Shown piece by piece: positions 59,332 through 64,000 of a DNA stretch of 64,000 bases. The translations under genes and the position numbers were made by a program. Position 1 is the first letter of the stretch. Each line of letters opens with the position of its first letter. The notes under the pieces are model-generated. The model saw only the letters and a program-made list of their open reading frames with translations. It did no database searches and was not told the origin of the DNA. Source of the DNA: Chaetoderma sp. LZ-2023a (Eukaryota > Mollusca > Caudofoveata > Chaetodermatida > Chaetodermatidae); contig CM067365.1 in the NCBI GenBank assembly GCA_034401795.1, forward strand, positions 9,874,145 through 9,938,144, written 5' to 3'.

Positions 59332-60140
59332 AGCCTTCTCTTGGCCTGAAATTGGGCACTCCTTAAAGCCACCGCAGAGGCCGATTTTGGCCGGCTTCTG
59401 CATTTAAAGATTTCAAAATATTAAACATCCTAACTCTATTGTTGTTTATAAGATTGAGAAGCTAGGATGCGTATGTTAACATTTTCCCCGATTTCTCAGA
59501 GTCACAATTTAGATTTTTTGACTAATATGTTTGCATACAAGAATAAATGAGCGATCCCCTACTGCGTCGCTACTAGTTACAAATTCGCACTAATGCCCTA
59601 TTATGTTTTTATCCTGCTATTTTATACGCAAGCAGTACCAATTAGTTGCATCGATGCTTAGATGTTAGTATATAGATTAGGTATTAATCAATATCACCAG
59701 CATTAATTGCGTGTACAGCATCATACGCGTGAACATGTTAATCTTAGTTTATGAGCGTTAAAGAGACCCTTTAATAAACTACAGTAATTAGTACCACGCG
59801 CATGGAGTATCGATCATTAGTAAAAAATTACTTGCCTTTATTCCTGATTTTACTCTGAATATTCTCTCAATTAATATTGCCATTTAGACGAGGCTGTGTA
59901 GGCTGGACGATTCTTCACAGACGGTTGTTTTTTAGTATATACAATGTGTTATTGTTGTTTCTGTATCTCTGGGGTGTACTCATCACAAATCCACCGGGTG
60001 CCACTTTGGCACCCTTGGGCTAACTGAGAAAGATTGATTTTTAATGGGTCGCGTTATAATGTGCGACGCCCACATTTTCGTCCATGAAATATTCTCGGGT
60101 TTATCCATAGCCATATCAATATGCATATCAAATGAAAGGT
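59332..60140. other. Non-coding spacer
   Basis: AT-rich; nothing recognised apart from a short TTTCAAAATATTAAACATC resembling the MITE-A core edge near 59408. Confidence 0.4.
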
Positions 60141-60164
60141 TGTGATGTGTGGAAGACAACTATC

Positions 60165-60735
60165 ACTATTTGATTTATCCATATTCCACCCTGCTCCTCA
60201 TCCAAACCCCAATATCACGATCCACCAATACCCACCAACCATAGTAATAACCTCACCATATCCAAGCCACCCCTTCTCAGCCCAAACTATTGCACCACGT
60301 CACTCGAACTCACCTTTCCCAAACTCATATCAGACCACACCATCTCAGCTCTCCCTACCTCATCTCATTATCCTCTCTCATCTAATCCCACCTCGCTTCA
60401 TCGCATTCACCATCAACCAGGTCCACCTTATCCTATCCCTCCACCCCATGCTGCCTCATCTCATGTTATTCATTCACACGTTATCCACATTATAGCTCAT
60501 CTCATATCATCAAGCCTCAAGTCCCACCCACATCATCCCACCCCACCGTACCTCAACAATTTTATCTCACGTCATTCTACCACACCTCATGCCACATCAT
60601 ATCAACTTATGCAATTCAACGTTCTCCCATCCCTTCTCATTCAATTTATTCACATGTCATCCCAGCTCATCACATTCTACCCTACCTCATCAAGCAAACT
60701 TATCGCATCCCCATCCCATCTCAGCTATATAAAAT
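60165..60735. repeat. G-poor CAT/CCA-rich low-complexity tract
   Basis: Over about 570 bp the plus strand is nearly free of G and consists of degenerate CATCTCA, CCCACC and CATCCC words. The 117-codon frame at 60142 is a result of this composition. Confidence 0.8.
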
Positions 60736-60744
60736 CCGTTGAAA

Positions 60745-61230
60745 TTACAGGACAAAGAAAGATTTTCTATGATTCAGTGAGTCGTGTAAAGTAGGTCATG
60801 CTAACCTACTTTTGATACATGACACGCCGTTAGGCTTTTATGCATCCATATACCAGGTTTGGTCACAATGTGTGAAAAACTCCAGAAAATATGATTCAGA
60901 CCAATGGTTAGCGACAGACAAATACAATTTTCTGTGATGCTCAGTGAACCATGACAGGTAGGTCACATTGACCTACTTTTGATAGACAACAAACCGGTAG
61001 ACTGCAATGCATCCATACGCCAAGTTTGATTACTGTATACAAGGAAATTCTGGAAACTCTATCACGGGCAAGAATAAAATTTGATATTTAGTGAACCAAG
61101 AAAAGTAGGTCACGCTGACGTACTTTTGATACATGACGCACTTATAGACTATGATGCACCCATGTACCGAGTGTGGTGATTAAACGTGAAAGAACCTTGA
61201 AAATATGGTCCAGACAAAAAATGAGAGACG
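60745..61230. repeat. Three ~150-170 bp repeats each with an AGGTCA inverted repeat
   Basis: Centres at 60793-60807 (AGGTCATGCTAACCT), 60960-60974 (AGGTCACATTGACCT, perfect IR3) and 61107-61121 (AGGTCACGCTGACGT). Shared flanks: CAGTGAACCA, CTACTTTTGATA, ATGCATCCATA, CAAGTTTG. Non-coding repeat copies. Confidence 0.88.
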
Positions 61231-61522
61231 GATGCACGCAAGCACAGACTCATGCTCGCACCGACAAAACGATTACTATATCAACCCACATTGGGGTGGG
61301 GTGAGGTGGGATATAATTGTTCTTCAGATTATTCTATGGGTATTTTGCGGACAATTCTAAAATCACAATGGCAATTTCTGGGAAGAATATTATATTATTT
61401 ACTTCCAAGACTATGCAGAATGGATGGCATTCTTTGAACCATCAAACAAACTATCTATAGGATGTTGCAGGATCATCAGTAACATCGAATGTGCTTTTTA
61501 ACGAGAAGTGTTTTCATCGTGT

Positions 61523-62010
61523 TTAATACCAGGCTAATATGCAGAAACAACCAAAGCGCCATGTTTTGTTAACAAATGTGTCAGCATGTATAACAACAAT
61601 TCTGCGGCTGTAGTAGTAGAAACACCTCACCGGTGCAATCTGTCCAGCTTCACTCTTGATCACTGTGTCTTGTCCTCGGAGCCAAAATCTTAGCTTCCCT
61701 ATGTCCATTCTTGATCTGTGTGTACTGAGCTGCCAGGAGGGCAATTTACAAGGCATTCTTAGAACATGGCCAAACATGGACCATCTTTGCTGGGCGACTG
61801 TTACGGACAGCGGCGATGTATTACAATCTTGTAGAGTGTATCGATGGTAATTGTGCTATCTGGCCATCGATGTCCAATGATGGTGTGCATGTCGTTGCGG
61901 TGGCGAGTATCAAGTTTGTCTAGAGCTGCCTTTGGAGCTGCCCAGCTATTGCAGTTGTACAGCATCAAGGATACTCAAGTTGTGTTGTACAATGCAATAT
62001 CATTGTGGCA
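61523..62010 (-). pseudogene. LINE ORF2 C-terminal fragment
   Basis: Minus-strand frames read LYNCNSWAAPKAALDKLDTR, then HRNDMHTIIGHRWPDST and MFGHVLRMP, the pattern of the C-terminal region of non-LTR retrotransposon ORF2 after the reverse transcriptase. Three frames are needed; no catalytic part remains. Confidence 0.65.
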
Positions 62011-62749
62011 AGCATCGGGAGATACTGAGGTACAGAACTGTTTCAGAATTATTATGGAGTTGACTTGCCCATTTCAGAGATTTAGTAACATTTTCATTGG
62101 ACACATCTCGATCTTCATTGTACACTTACTTCCAATTCAGGAATCTAGTATGACACCTGGTACTGTATAATAGCTGCGTACACCGGCGTCCAAAACCGCC
62201 ATCAGAAACCAAAATTCCAGAGCAACGACAAACACCATTTCTACTCTTTTTAGGTATATCCATTCACTGGAGAATAATATCAAAAGATCCAGTTTACCTG
62301 TTTTACAGTCTGGGATTGTTTGTTTCATATGGCCGTGTTTAAGCGTTGTCTACAGACTTAGTTAACACTGCAAATTTCCTCTTTGTCCATCTTGGAATGG
62401 TGTCTACCTATATTTCAGATTGGGTTGTTCACAACATCGACAGTCGACAATATCGACTAAGATCGAACAACAGCTAACGTGCATGGATCCTTCTATCTAT
62501 TGAAACTGCATCTCATTGTTTCAAAACATGGACCCTAAAAATCAGGGGACTGAGCAAACACACATCACCAAATCTGAGAGGAAGTTTGCAAAACTCATGC
62601 ATACATATAACCGCGACACTAAAGAATCTGACTCTTGTTCCTGAGATATGTGGCCTGATTCAATCTGACCCCAGTTTGAGGAACGAGGCAGAGGAAAAAG
62701 AGGATACGTGTACACGGTGTAATCACATTAGCAACGTTGCTGCTTCAGA

Positions 62750-63430
62750 TAGTTTTGGCAATGCAGATGACGACACACATTTATATTGGGTAGTATACCA
62801 CAACAAATGGACAGAACTAGCATATGCCACAGAGCTGCAGAGTAGCGCCCCTAGCAGTCGGTGTGCTTTTCCATCCCTTCCCTGGTGATTCAAAATCAGT
62901 TGCAATTATTCGTCATTTCATGGAAGCGATGAAACAAGCTGTGGCATTCTCAATCTATGACAGATTCTGGTGGTTACATACGGTATGATCAGCCGTGATC
63001 AACCTGTGACAGGAATTCGGTGGATGTGGCCTGAATCATACGGGTACGATTTATTTGTTGTTTCGTTGGGTGGACAACATATCAAGATAGCATTGTTTAA
63101 AGCGCGTGGTGATCCTTTGGATAGCAGTGGGTGGACATAGCACCTAGTGCCAGCCGACATAGCTATGGCAGGGACAGCACATTCATTTCGTAAAGCAGCA
63201 CACGTCAAATGAACAGCACATGGACACCAGGCATCACACGTCAAGTACCAAACATCTCAACATAAAACAAGTGATAGTGATAGTGATATAGATCTTTATG
63301 ATTGGTGCAAACAGAGAGCAGAAAACAGTCCGCAGTTCTTTTCCTGCCATCTTATTCTAAGGATATGGTCGGGCATATTGATCTGGGACAGATCTTCAAT
63401 GAGGAGTAACTTCCTTTTGTATATAGATGA
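62750..63430 (+). pseudogene. Second Academ-like transposase fragment, heavily decayed
   Basis: LYWVVYHNKWTELA (about 62781) and, in later frames, FHPFPGDSKSVAIIRHFMEA, IRWMWPESYGYDLFVVSLGG (about 63020-63070) and QHIKIALFKARGDPLDSSGW, then ADIAMAGTAHSFRKAAHV with stops. The LGGxH motif and what follows align with LGGLHMEM in the element at 23-28 kb, so it is the same superfamily but a different lineage. The rest of the gene is not found before the LINE piece at 63840. Confidence 0.6.
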
Positions 63431-63839
63431 CTGGACATAATTAGAATGGCTCATCCATGCTCCTGATGACTACAATTATGCACATGCCGTAGCTATTCAC
63501 CTGCGGGATATGGTGATGCTAGGTACTAAACATATGTGCAGCATTTTGCAATTGCCAGTTCACTCTGAATAAGACCATTCTCCAGGATGACTTTGGGTGA
63601 GAGCTATGAACAAAACAAAGGCAGAACAATGTGTGCGGGAAATATGATTGGGAGCAACTCGGCTTGCTGAAAATCCAGCAGATCTACTGTGATGGGTAAT
63701 GGCTGAACCCGAGATGGTCTGGGTTGTTGGAGAATTTCTCAGTGGACAGCTTCTCTTTTATGTCACAACAAAGACAAGCCAACTTCTTCCCAGCATTCAG
63801 TGGATGTTCGTCTAGATGCGTGACTGGGAATTACTTCCG

Positions 63840-64000
63840 TGGACGACTGTCATAAAATGTTTCGGGCAGCCCGAGCCCTGAGAGTTACTGACAACATGCC
63901 ACCACACACTCTACACACCTGTGAAGGACCATTTATCGGGACTGACCAGGGCAAAGCCGAGGTGATTCGAGAATGGTTTAAGGAACAGTTCACTGATCAC
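63840..64000 (+). pseudogene. LINE ORF2 fragment running off the window
   Basis: Reads KMFRAARALRVTDNMPPH, then FIGTDQGKAEVIREWFKEQF, the linker between endonuclease and reverse transcriptase in non-LTR elements. It continues beyond the window, so the reverse transcriptase may follow. Confidence 0.65.

Noticed and set aside
60142-60495. 117-codon Pro/His/Ser-rich ORF
   Set aside because: A G-poor strand rarely forms stop codons; no sign of coding.

Overview
The window is a piece of an animal genome, most likely a marine invertebrate (a mollusc or other lophotrochozoan is my guess; nothing proves it). The reasons are Polinton/Maverick elements with animal-type genes, a Tc1-like transposase, an Academ-like transposon, CR1-type LINE remains, a rhodopsin-class receptor pseudogene and very many microsatellites and short palindromic repeats. 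I see no bacterial operon, rRNA, CRISPR array or intact host gene. It is almost wall-to-wall mobile DNA at different stages of decay.

Layout. 1-3054: non-coding repeats and microsatellites. 3055-19084: Polinton 1, a 16.0 kb virus-like transposon with ~285 bp terminal inverted repeats (TIRs) and a matching 6 bp flank TCCATG; it carries an integrase, a protein-primed type DNA polymerase B, a packaging-type ATPase, capsid-like proteins and several small unknown genes, most with one or a few breaks. 19085-22470: a palindrome-core MITE fragment, a Tc1 transposase with one stop codon, and another MITE. About 22860-28260: an Academ-like DNA transposon with ~160 bp TIRs and one very long ORF (DDE-type region, XPG/FEN-like nuclease, C-terminal eight-cysteine CXC domain). 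28260-35110: a tRNA-like SINE candidate, diverged duplications and a decayed CR1-like LINE. 36096-47072: Polinton 2, 11.0 kb and opposite in orientation, inserted into the middle of a palindromic MITE. 47073-57070: many MITE copies, a triple tandem array of 75 bp palindromes, a compound tetranucleotide array and a GPCR pseudogene. 57100-64000: a possible LTR/promoter, a G-poor tract, a repeat carrying AGGTCA inverted repeats, LINE fragments and a second decayed Academ-like transposase.

How the parts fit. The two Polintons share a collinear block of ten genes, from the gene upstream of the ATPase to the integrase, with clearly similar proteins, termini starting AGTAGT and the same subterminal repeat motif. 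In both, the polymerase converges on the integrase. But the two polymerases belong to different lineages (YDTNALYLSAM type in Polinton 1, DANNLYGWAM type in Polinton 2), which suggests that the polymerase was exchanged while the virion and integration genes stayed together. This is the strongest novel observation. The second is the Academ-like element, whose TIRs I could match directly. Both Polintons look inactive: each carries frameshifts and stops, and key catalytic parts are lost (polymerase motif C and the ATPase Walker A lysine in Polinton 1; the second integrase aspartate in Polinton 2).
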